From: Flavobacteriaceae bacterium
GTDB lineage: Bacteria; Bacteroidota; Bacteroidia; Flavobacteriales; Flavobacteriaceae
DNA length: 64,000 nt
Assembly: GCA_028280265.1 (NCBI GenBank)
Contig: JANQMD010000024.1
Location: 54,066-118,065 of the forward strand
Reading direction: 5' to 3'
Position 1 is the stretch's first letter, and every line of letters begins with the position of its first letter. Made by a program: the position numbers and the translations under genes. This document shows positions 47,172 to 54,592 of the stretch, one piece after another. Under the pieces are notes generated by a model, which was not told the origin of the DNA, ran no database searches, and saw only the letters and a program-made list of their open reading frames with translations.

Positions 47172-47567
47172 TTACACGTAGCATGTTTCATCTTTGCATT
47201 GGCAATATTTTCTGTTGTACAAATGCAACCCAATTAAGCTTACAGCAGGAATGTAAACAACCAATTCTCCTAAATGGAACAATTCAATTTTTTCATTGAA
47301 TATTGCCAATGTTAACACGATCCAACTAATCCAAAGTGCATACTTCATCCAAACTTTTGAAGATTTTTTTGCAGATTGATACACAGCAAAAAAGGAAATC
47401 AACAGAAATAGATAATCCAAACTTTTCCACCAAAAAGGAGCAGCCTCCGTTTGAACCGATATTGGTTGGATGACAAATAGCAGAGGCGTAGCGATACAGT
47501 GTAACAAGCACAAACTACTTGCAATAGTTCCTAAAAAATCGGAATTTACTTCTAATTTACTGATCAT
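47172..47567 (-). CDS. MerC-family membrane protein with C-terminal Cys cluster
   Basis: A 131-residue protein with four membrane helices. The first carries 'LCLLHCIATP', where two cysteines in the helix match the metal-binding pair of MerC mercury transporters. The C-terminal tail has 'YCQCKDETC', a second Cys group. In this setting (Zur, G3E GTPase, ABC exporter) it probably handles a soft or transition metal, most likely zinc, and not mercury; no other mer genes are visible. It overlaps the upstream permease gene by 11 nt and is the last gene of the leftward operon. Confidence 0.78.
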   Translation of the reverse strand: MISKLEVNSDFLGTIASSLCLLHCIATPLLFVIQPISVQTEAAPFWWKSLDYLFLLISFFAVYQSAKKSSKVWMKYALWISWIVLTLAIFNEKIELFHLGELVVYIPAVSLIGLHLYNRKYCQCKDETCYV

Positions 47568-48879
47568 TATTGAATTTTTTGAGGTAATCTAAATATTTTG
47601 GTTTGTCGACTTTGACACCTCCATAAGTATCAAGAACAAGTGCTCTTATCTGTTGATCTATGGAAGTTTGAATTTGATTTCTATACTGTTGGTAATCTTG
47701 GTAATGTGTTCCCGACTGTTTGTTGAAATGATTTTGGAAATACGTCACAGGATTAAACCAATAAGTACTCTGAACCATTTGGTTTTTCTCTAAGCTTTCT
47801 TGCTGAATGGGAGCGATACTTTCTTTCATCAATTGATTGGTTAATGCATAGAAAGAATCGTTCAGTGCCCCTAAATTCTTTGTAGAATCTTTTGCAATTT
47901 CTGTATTCTTTATTTGAGGATACATTTCAAATAATTTTGCTTCTGCAACCTCGTTTGGTAAATCATATAGTTCCTGTTTTTTGTCTCTAGTTGCATCGAT
48001 AAAATCAGTCATCAGATTTGTTGGTTTCTCAATACTAATCCACTGGTGAACAGCAGCAGGGATGATAAAAGTAAACAATAAATACAAACCAACCATTTGA
48101 AGTGTATTTCCTAAAATACTTTTTCCTCTAAAAAGAATCATAGCATACAAGACTCCCCAAAACATTAAGTAGAAGAAGCTAATCAAAATTAAATCACCTA
48201 AGATTCCGCTAGTTAATGTGAACACATTCGTTAAAGTAGCTCCATAAACTAATAATAAAATTATAGATAGAAAGATGAGTAAAAAATAAAACAATACTCT
48301 TGAGAATACCCAAGTATTTTTGGAGGCGCTTTGTACTAGGATAAGTGGTAAAAAGCCTTGTTCACTTTCATAACTCTTAATGTTATAAATAAGGATGAGG
48401 AGCACTAAGGGAAGTAGAAAGAGGGCGACAAACGAAAAATCCAATGTTCCATTTTGTATGCGCTCTGGATTGGCAATTTCTTCTGCCATATCAGCGTCGT
48501 ACGGACTACTCGAAAAAGTAACCTTCTTGTAAAACCCATATTGTTCTGCTTGCCCTATACTGTAGACCATTGTAGGTGAGGGTTTTTTAAAATTGTATGT
48601 ACTTGAATACCAAATTGCCCAGAAAGGCTCTGTAACATTTACCCATGGTCGTGCTTGTGGACCCGTTTTTCCTTCATCGTAATAGTTGATAATATTTTGC
48701 CTTTCTTTCTCAATATTCTGATTGATTTTTTGAATCTCAACCAATTGATTTTTATACAAATTAGCTCCATTATGCAACCCATAAATACCAGCTATTATGA
48801 ACAGTAAAAGAGCAACGATTTTGAATGGATTACGAGCAAAGTGTTTTCCCTCGAATAAAAAAATCTTCAATGCTTTCAT
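47557..48879 (-). CDS. ABC-2 type permease, DUF3526-like
   Basis: A 440-residue membrane protein. A first membrane helix (about 20-36) is followed by a large extracytoplasmic domain (about 40-145), then five more helices, with a second soluble insert between about 280 and 400. This is the layout of DUF3526 permeases. It pairs with the permease gene just upstream (4-nt overlap), so the transporter is probably a heterodimer with the ATPase at 50293. The transported substrate is unknown. Confidence 0.75.
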   Translation of the reverse strand: MKALKIFLFEGKHFARNPFKIVALLLFIIAGIYGLHNGANLYKNQLVEIQKINQNIEKERQNIINYYDEGKTGPQARPWVNVTEPFWAIWYSSTYNFKKPSPTMVYSIGQAEQYGFYKKVTFSSSPYDADMAEEIANPERIQNGTLDFSFVALFLLPLVLLILIYNIKSYESEQGFLPLILVQSASKNTWVFSRVLFYFLLIFLSIILLLVYGATLTNVFTLTSGILGDLILISFFYLMFWGVLYAMILFRGKSILGNTLQMVGLYLLFTFIIPAAVHQWISIEKPTNLMTDFIDATRDKKQELYDLPNEVAEAKLFEMYPQIKNTEIAKDSTKNLGALNDSFYALTNQLMKESIAPIQQESLEKNQMVQSTYWFNPVTYFQNHFNKQSGTHYQDYQQYRNQIQTSIDQQIRALVLDTYGGVKVDKPKYLDYLKKFNNDQ

Positions 48880-50285
48880 ACAACCTGTATTTTTTTAGCT
48901 CCTCTATAAAGAAGAAATAGAATAAACAAAGCCCATAAAAGTAATAACATGACATCTATTAAATACCCTGAAAATACTGTTTTCAGTGCGATAGGTTGAT
49001 ATTTAAAATCAGCAATGGACTTAAAAAAAGTATTGTCTGCTTTCCAACCCCAGTCGCCAGACTTTGATCCTCCATAGGCATGCTCATCATTTAGTTGTTT
49101 GATTAAAACTCTACGATATTTCTCTACCTGAAGTAAAAACTCTTGGTGATGCAAATTATCATTTCCTGCAAAACCTTTACTGGTATTTTGCAATGAAATA
49201 AATGGATTGAGAATTCCTCCTAGTTGAAAACTCGCTTTTTGCTGTGCTTGCACATCGCGTAGATTTCCGAAATGTTTATCCCAGACGATATTTCCATAAT
49301 CTTCATCAGCTTGCATTCTGATACCATCAAAATTGATAGGAAGCTGAGAAATGGAATCTACTTTGTATTTTTTTAAAACCTTCTCTTTTAACTCTTTTCC
49401 TCTTTCATCCGATGGATTGTGTCCGTCAATTCCCTTGGAGCGATCTTCTGTCATCGCTGCTTTAAACTCAGCACGACTTGGGAGTGGATGCCATTTTTCT
49501 ACAGAACTCATCATGATATTAGGAATGAATATGGTCCAGAGAATCCAGATGCCTAGCATAGAAGTCAATGCAACTGTGGCATTCTGCCATCGTACTGAAA
49601 AGAAAACAGCAAGCCCAGTTAAGATAAAATAATAAGTAGCATAGGAGAGGAAGAATAAGAAGGTTCTTGTTACAATTTCTCCAGTTATGCTCTCTAAATT
49701 TAGAATTGCATATACAATAATCACCAGTACTAACAGTGCAATTCCATACAGCCATACTGCCATCGTTTTTGCAATGACTAGTGAAAAAGGTTTGGCTCCT
49801 TGTAGAATTAACAGCTTTAATCGGCCACTCTGTTTTTCACTACTCACCGTATGAAAGGCCAAAAAAATCAATAACAAAGGAACAATATATTGAAGCAGAA
49901 GAGCGCTCTTTAACTTCCCGAATTTAGAAACAACCTCCATTTGGGAGGCTTCTGAATGAACAATTTCATTTTGTACATGCCCCTCAACACGCAAAACATT
50001 TCCAGTAACGCTATTCACACCTTCATCCAAGCTACTCAGTAGATTACTAGGCTTAAACACATAAGTTCCATAATGAGCAGCACTGTGTGGATTCATCTCT
50101 TTGATGCTCTCCCATTGGCCTCTTATATGCTCTTTGGCTGTTTCATAGGAAAGGCTTTGTTGTTGTACTTGTTTATTGCCCATCAAAAGGGATGTGATCA
50201 ATATAAGTACGAAGCCAAGACTGAGTAGAAGAAGTATTTTGTTACGACGAAGAAAATTCCCTTCATTTTTTATAATGGTCCACAT
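48876..50285 (-). CDS. ABC-2 type permease, DUF3526-like
   Basis: A 469-residue membrane protein of the same design as its downstream neighbour: one N-terminal helix (about 18-36), a soluble domain, a block of membrane helices ('LLLIFLAFHTVSSEKQSGRLKLLILQG' region, with 'EKQSGRLKLL' the ABC-2 coupling motif), a second soluble domain and two final helices. The two permeases probably arose by duplication. It lies 7 nt after the ATPase gene and belongs to the same operon. Confidence 0.75.
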   Translation of the reverse strand: MWTIIKNEGNFLRRNKILLLLSLGFVLILITSLLMGNKQVQQQSLSYETAKEHIRGQWESIKEMNPHSAAHYGTYVFKPSNLLSSLDEGVNSVTGNVLRVEGHVQNEIVHSEASQMEVVSKFGKLKSALLLQYIVPLLLIFLAFHTVSSEKQSGRLKLLILQGAKPFSLVIAKTMAVWLYGIALLVLVIIVYAILNLESITGEIVTRTFLFFLSYATYYFILTGLAVFFSVRWQNATVALTSMLGIWILWTIFIPNIMMSSVEKWHPLPSRAEFKAAMTEDRSKGIDGHNPSDERGKELKEKVLKKYKVDSISQLPINFDGIRMQADEDYGNIVWDKHFGNLRDVQAQQKASFQLGGILNPFISLQNTSKGFAGNDNLHHQEFLLQVEKYRRVLIKQLNDEHAYGGSKSGDWGWKADNTFFKSIADFKYQPIALKTVFSGYLIDVMLLLLWALFILFLLYRGAKKIQVV

Positions 50286-50292
50286 AACTTAG

Positions 50293-50994
50293 TTAGTTTT
50301 TCATGAAGTCCAAGTACAATTGTTCTAATTCATTCGCAGTTACTTCTTCAGTCAATAGCTCTTTCACCAAACTACCCTTCTTTAAAATTCCAATTTTGTG
50401 ACACACTTCTCTTACCCTGAAAAGATCATGAGATGCCATTAGTATAGCTGCTCCCTCATTGGCCAATTTTTTTAGCAACTCAGAAAGTTCATTGCTTGCT
50501 AAAGGATCCAGACCACTTGCAGGTTCATCCAATAGGTAGACCTCGGCCTTTTTAGCATAAGCAATTGCAATTCCAACTTTTTGTCGCATTCCTTTAGAAA
50601 AATCACTTACTTTTTTGTGATGTGCTTCAGATTCTAAGCCACATTTTGTAAGCATGTCGGTCAGCTCACTTTTGCTATAAGATAGTCCTCCCAATTGGCA
50701 GAAATAATTCAAATTTTCTATTCCGGTGAGGTACGGATATAAATTTACATTCTCTGGAATGTATCCAATGAGTTGACGAGCTTCGTCTGATTTGTTTGAA
50801 GCATCAATTCCTTTGACTGTAATCGAACCAGTATCGGGTTTTAAGAAACCTAGAAGCATGTTAATTGTAGTTGATTTTCCTGCTCCGTTGGCACCTAATA
50901 GACCTAATATTTCACCTTTGGCAATCTCTAAATTGAGATTTTTAACCGCAAGATTCCCTCGAAAAGATTTGCTAACATTTTGGATTGTTATCAT
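50293..50994 (-). CDS. ABC transporter ATP-binding protein
   Basis: A 233-residue ABC ATPase with Walker A 'GANGAGKST', Q-loop, signature 'FSKGMRQKVGIA', Walker B 'VYLLDEPASGLDP' and H-loop 'ASHD'. The FSKGMRQ signature is typical of ABC-2 exporters (CcmA/NatA-like). With the two permease genes and the MerC gene it forms a four-gene leftward operon. Its promoter (-7 at 51023..51030) lies beside the palindrome before the divergent Zur gene, so it is probably metal-regulated. Confidence 0.88.
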   Translation of the reverse strand: MITIQNVSKSFRGNLAVKNLNLEIAKGEILGLLGANGAGKSTTINMLLGFLKPDTGSITVKGIDASNKSDEARQLIGYIPENVNLYPYLTGIENLNYFCQLGGLSYSKSELTDMLTKCGLESEAHHKKVSDFSKGMRQKVGIAIAYAKKAEVYLLDEPASGLDPLASNELSELLKKLANEGAAILMASHDLFRVREVCHKIGILKKGSLVKELLTEEVTANELEQLYLDFMKN

Positions 50995-51022
50995 ATATAA
51001 TATAGTTGGTGGAACTGTGCAG

Positions 51023-51054
51023 CAAATATACAGAAGAAAATTTTGCTATTGCAA
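51023..51054 (-). promoter_or_regulatory. Promoter of the ABC/MerC operon
   Basis: On the minus strand, TTG (51052..51054) and TATATTTG (51023..51030) are separated by 21 nt. The -7 box matches TAnnTTTG. The -33 box lies inside the palindrome 51050..51064. Confidence 0.65.
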
Positions 51055-51073
51055 CCAAGTTGCACTAATTTTG
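51043..51073 (+). promoter_or_regulatory. Promoter of the Fur/Zur-like gene
   Basis: TTG (51043..51045) and TAATTTTG (51066..51073) are 20 nt apart. The -7 box ends 4 nt before the ATG at 51078, so the transcript may have no leader. The palindrome 51050..51064 fills the spacer. Confidence 0.65.
51050..51064. promoter_or_regulatory. Perfect 15-bp palindrome, candidate Zur/Fur operator
   Basis: TGCAAC-CAA-GTTGCA is a perfect 6-3-6 inverted repeat placed between the -33 and -7 boxes of the rightward promoter and over the -33 box of the leftward one. A bound dimer would block both. That the adjacent Fur-family protein is the ligand is inference. Confidence 0.65.
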
Positions 51074-51077
51074 TTTT

Positions 51078-51470
51078 ATGGGAATTTTAAGAAAAACAAA
51101 ATCTGTAAAGTTGATGATGGATGTATTTCATGAATCTAATAGTGCTATTTCAGTTGTCAACTTAGTTGAAAGTATGTCAGATCACATGAATAAGACTACG
51201 GTATATCGCATACTAGATCGACTAGAGAAGGAGGGCGTGGTACACTCATTTTTAGGAAAGAATGGGTTAAAATGGTATGCAAAGTGTTCTGATTGTTCTT
51301 CTCACAAACATTCTGACACCCATCCACATTTTCATTGCAGTGATTGTGGAAGGGTTGAGTGTATTCCACTTCATATAGACATTCCTAATATTCCCAATGT
51401 GCAAATCAATTCAGCAGAAATTATGTTGGCTGGAATATGTTCGAAATGTAATACAAATCAAAATATCTAA
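51078..51470 (+). CDS. Fur family transcriptional regulator, probably Zur
   Basis: A 130-residue Fur-family protein. The winged-helix half ends with the recognition helix '[17 protein letters not shown]'. The dimerisation half has '[13 protein letters not shown]' (Cys87, Cys90) and 'GICSKC' (Cys121, Cys124), the structural zinc site. An additional Cys70-x2-Cys73 and the His/Asp-rich segment 76-86 could form the sensing site. The neighbours (G3E GTPase, MerC, metal-independent PhoX) argue for zinc sensing. The full N-terminus from ATG 51078 is needed for the first helix, although the promoter lies only 4 nt away. Confidence 0.83.
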   Translation: MGILRKTKSVKLMMDVFHESNSAISVVNLVESMSDHMNKTTVYRILDRLEKEGVVHSFLGKNGLKWYAKCSDCSSHKHSDTHPHFHCSDCGRVECIPLHIDIPNIPNVQINSAEIMLAGICSKCNTNQNI

Positions 51471-51474
51471 AAAA

Positions 51475-52692
51475 ATGGCTGTATTAGCTAAAAAATTACC
51501 TGTCACTGTTTTAAGTGGCTTCCTCGGAGCTGGAAAAACTACACTATTAAATCATGTTTTGCATAACAAAGAAGGGCTGAAAGTAGCTGTGATTGTAAAT
51601 GATATGAGTGAAGTCAATGTAGATGCTGATTTGGTAAAGAGTGAGAATACTTTGTCTCGTACCGAAGAGAAGTTGGTTGAAATGAGTAATGGATGTATCT
51701 GTTGCACACTTAGAGAAGACTTAATGGAAGAAGTAGAACGCTTGGCAAAGGAAAATAGATTTGATTACTTGTTAATTGAGAGTACTGGAATTAGTGAACC
51801 CATTCCTGTTGCTCAAACCTTTTCTTTTGTAGATGAAGAGAATGGAATAGATCTTTCTCGTTTCAGTTATGTAGACACCATGGTTACAGTGGTAGATGCT
51901 TTTAATTTTTTTAAGGACTTTGGAAGCCCAGAGACATTGAAAGATAGAGATTTGACAGATATTGATGGTGACTATCGTACCATTGTGAATCTTCTAACGG
52001 ATCAAGTTGAGTTTGCAAATGTGATTATTCTAAACAAAGCAGATCTTGTTACTAAGAAAGCATTGTCAATTTTAAAAGCAACAATTCAAAAGTTAAACCC
52101 ATCAGCAAAGATTATCGAATCCACCTTCAGTAAAGTCAATCCTAAAGAAATATTACACACAGGCTTGTTTGACTTTGAGGAAGCAGAGCAGAGCGCAGGT
52201 TGGATTGAAGAACTCAATAAGGATGCACACACACCAGAAACGGAAGAATACGGAATTAGCTCTTTTGTCTACCGCAGTAAAAGACCTTTTGATCCAGGGC
52301 GTTTTTGGAATTATTTACAAAATTATTTTCCTCAAAATGTGATTAGGAGTAAAGGTTTATTCTGGATAGCTTCGAGACCTAAACAAGCTTTAATTTGGGG
52401 ACAAGCAGGTGGATCACTGAGAGCAGATAACGCTGGGATTTGGTGGAGTACAATGCCATTTGACCAGCGCATTCAATATGCTTCTTTTTTAGACAATCAA
52501 GAAGAAATAGAATCAGGTTGGGATCCTATTTTTGGAGACCGAAAGAATGAAATTGTTTTCATTGGTCAGGACATGAACGAAGCCTTAATTAAGGCAAATT
52601 TAGATGCCTGTTTAGCAACAGAGAAAGAACTTTCTATTCCGGATTGGGAGTTGGGATATCAAGACAATTGGCCAGTAGAAGAAGTTTATTAA
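51475..52692 (+). CDS. G3E family GTPase, CobW/ZNG1-like zinc metallochaperone
   Basis: A 405-residue GTPase with Walker A 'GFLGAGKTT' (residues 15-23), the metal-binding CxCC motif 'GCICC' (Cys74, Cys76, Cys77), Walker B-region 'IESTGISEP' and 'NKAD' for guanine. The C-terminal CobW_C domain begins near '[15 protein letters not shown]'. ZNG1/YeiR relatives deliver zinc to client enzymes under zinc shortage. The start is ATG 51475, four bases after the Fur-like gene stop; the longer open frame upstream has no support. It is cotranscribed with the regulator, which supports the zinc interpretation. Confidence 0.88.
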   Translation: MAVLAKKLPVTVLSGFLGAGKTTLLNHVLHNKEGLKVAVIVNDMSEVNVDADLVKSENTLSRTEEKLVEMSNGCICCTLREDLMEEVERLAKENRFDYLLIESTGISEPIPVAQTFSFVDEENGIDLSRFSYVDTMVTVVDAFNFFKDFGSPETLKDRDLTDIDGDYRTIVNLLTDQVEFANVIILNKADLVTKKALSILKATIQKLNPSAKIIESTFSKVNPKEILHTGLFDFEEAEQSAGWIEELNKDAHTPETEEYGISSFVYRSKRPFDPGRFWNYLQNYFPQNVIRSKGLFWIASRPKQALIWGQAGGSLRADNAGIWWSTMPFDQRIQYASFLDNQEEIESGWDPIFGDRKNEIVFIGQDMNEALIKANLDACLATEKELSIPDWELGYQDNWPVEEVY

Positions 52693-52716
52693 TACAATTA
52701 TAAATCGACAAATAAG

Positions 52717-54402
52717 ATGCTATACAATCGGAGGAAATTTATCTCATTTGTAGGAAAAGCAAGTCTGGGAGCTACCATCATTCCACCTTTTTTAATGAGT
52801 TGTGGAAACACGACAAACCCAACATCTGATGTAACCAATGCATCTGAGGAGACTTTAAAAAGATTAAAGAACCTAGTTTTAGAGGCAATAGAAGCATCTG
52901 ATAAAGATGAATTGCTATTGGCCAATGGAATGGAATCTCACGTGATTGTGAAGTGGGGAGATAAGATTAGTGATCAAGACACCTTTGGTTTTAACAACGA
53001 CTATACTTGTTTTATTCCTCTAGACAAAGAAAACCCAAAAGATGGATTGCTATGGGTCAATCACGAATATGCTGATCCACTATTTGTGTCTGGCTTTAAT
53101 TTTAGAGCACATGACAACCCCATGGAGAATAGGACTGTAGAGCAAGTGGATAGGGAAATGTACAGTGTAGGAGGAAGTATTGTCCGAATTAGAGAAGAGA
53201 ACGGAAAATGGTCGGTAGTTAAAAACGATCCTTATAACAGGAGAATTACTGCACAAACTCCAATCAAAATCAACTGGAATCAACCGATCAAAGGAAAAAA
53301 TATTTTCATGGGAACCAATAGCAATTGTTCTGGAGGCATTACACCTTGGAATACCTTTATTACCTGTGAAGAAAACTATCACAGTATGTTTGGAGAAACT
53401 GTGTATGACGAAAACAACGAACCTAAAAAGAAAGCAAGCTGGTTAGGTTGGGAGAAATTTTACAATTATCCACCAGAACATTATGGATGGGTGGTAGAAA
53501 TTGACCCCAAAACAGGAGATGCACAGAAACACATTGCTCTAGGGCGGTTTTCACATGAATGTTGTACGCTATACGAATTGGATGATAAGCGAGTAGTGGC
53601 TTACACAGGTGATGACAAAGCAGACGAGCATATATACAAGTTTGTCTCATCGAAACCTGGTTCTTTAAAAGAAGGAACATTGTATGTTGCAGATACCATC
53701 AATGGAAAGTGGTTGGCATTAGATTGGGAATCTCAATCTGTTTTGCAAGAGAAGTTTAAAGATCAAACAGAGGTATTGGTCAGAGCTCGTGAAGCAGCAA
53801 AATTGTTAGGAGCCACCGAATTGAACAGACCTGAAGACATTGAGATCGATCCTGTAACGGGGAATATTTTCATTACCCTTACAAACAATAAGCGCAAGGG
53901 AGACTATCACGGTTCTATACTAAAAATTGAAGAGACAGATCATAAATTTGATTCGTTAACATTCAAAGCTACAACATACAAAGCAGGTGGAGAGGAGAAC
54001 GGGTTCTCTTGTCCAGATAATTTAGCCTTTGATATGTCTGGAAATCTTTGGATCACTTCTGATATGTCAGGAAGCTCTATGAATAAAGAAGGAGGCCCTT
54101 ATATGCCTTTTAAAAATAACAGTTTGTTTGTCATTCCCAGATATGGTTCAGATGCCGGAAAGGTGATCCGTGTTGCTTCAGCTCCTAGAGATGCAGAACT
54201 TACGGGACCTTGGTTTTCCCCAGATGGTAAGACATTATTTTTAAGTGTTCAGCATCCAGGTGAGCAGACTAAAGATGTAAACAACCCTACAAGTAAATGG
54301 CCTTTTGATCAAGACAATATTCCTAAACCAGCTGTTGTAGCGATTCAAGGGGATTTGATTGAAAAAATGAATCTATTGCGTCAAATAGAAAAGAAAGGAT
54401 AA
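52717..54402 (+). CDS. PhoX-family phosphatase (DUF839), lipoprotein with Tat signal
   Basis: A 561-residue protein of the PhoX/DUF839 family: 'TFGFNNDYTCFIPL', 'LWVNHEY', 'NCSGGITPWNTFITCEEN', 'RFSHECCTLYE' and 'NGFSCPDNLAFDMSGNLW'. The N-terminus has 'NRRKF', a twin-arginine motif, a hydrophobic region and a lipobox 'LMSC' with Cys29, so export by TatC and lipid anchoring are expected. PhoX enzymes use Fe and Ca, not Zn, to release phosphate from esters. It follows the GTPase by 24 nt. Linkage to a zinc regulator may let it replace zinc-dependent PhoA (inference). Confidence 0.85.
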   Translation: MLYNRRKFISFVGKASLGATIIPPFLMSCGNTTNPTSDVTNASEETLKRLKNLVLEAIEASDKDELLLANGMESHVIVKWGDKISDQDTFGFNNDYTCFIPLDKENPKDGLLWVNHEYADPLFVSGFNFRAHDNPMENRTVEQVDREMYSVGGSIVRIREENGKWSVVKNDPYNRRITAQTPIKINWNQPIKGKNIFMGTNSNCSGGITPWNTFITCEENYHSMFGETVYDENNEPKKKASWLGWEKFYNYPPEHYGWVVEIDPKTGDAQKHIALGRFSHECCTLYELDDKRVVAYTGDDKADEHIYKFVSSKPGSLKEGTLYVADTINGKWLALDWESQSVLQEKFKDQTEVLVRAREAAKLLGATELNRPEDIEIDPVTGNIFITLTNNKRKGDYHGSILKIEETDHKFDSLTFKATTYKAGGEENGFSCPDNLAFDMSGNLWITSDMSGSSMNKEGGPYMPFKNNSLFVIPRYGSDAGKVIRVASAPRDAELTGPWFSPDGKTLFLSVQHPGEQTKDVNNPTSKWPFDQDNIPKPAVVAIQGDLIEKMNLLRQIEKKG

Positions 54403-54492
54403 CATCGCTTATTTGTTCAGACATCAGAACTTAATTCCTAACAAAAATAATCTCAAGAGTATTCTGAAAATTCAGTAGTTTTGAATATTCAC

Positions 54493-54582
54493 TGTCATTT
54501 CGAGCCTGCATATGTGCAGTCGAGAAATCTTTATGAAATATGAGATTTCTCAATCGCTTTTCAAGCTCATTTCGAAATGACA
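54493..54582. repeat. 90-bp nested palindromic intergenic element
   Basis: The outer arms are TGTCATTTCGAG (54493) and its near complement ending ...CGAAATGACA (54582). Inside, GAGAAATCT and AGATTTCTC form a second hairpin. It fills the spacer between the PhoX gene and priA, and may also act as a terminator. It has no coding capacity. Confidence 0.7.
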
Positions 54583-54584
54583 TT

Positions 54585-54592
54585 TATTTTTG
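54585..54592 (+). promoter_or_regulatory. Possible -7 element of priA
   Basis: TATTTTTG fits TAnnTTTG and overlaps the first proposed TTG start of priA (54590). If real, translation would begin at the TTG at 54602. No TTG is found at the -33 position, so this is a weak call. Confidence 0.3.

Noticed and set aside
51397..51474. Upstream extension of the G3E GTPase gene to 51397.
   Set aside because: It overlaps the C-terminal Cys motif of the Fur/Zur gene. The GTPase fold starts right after ATG 51475.
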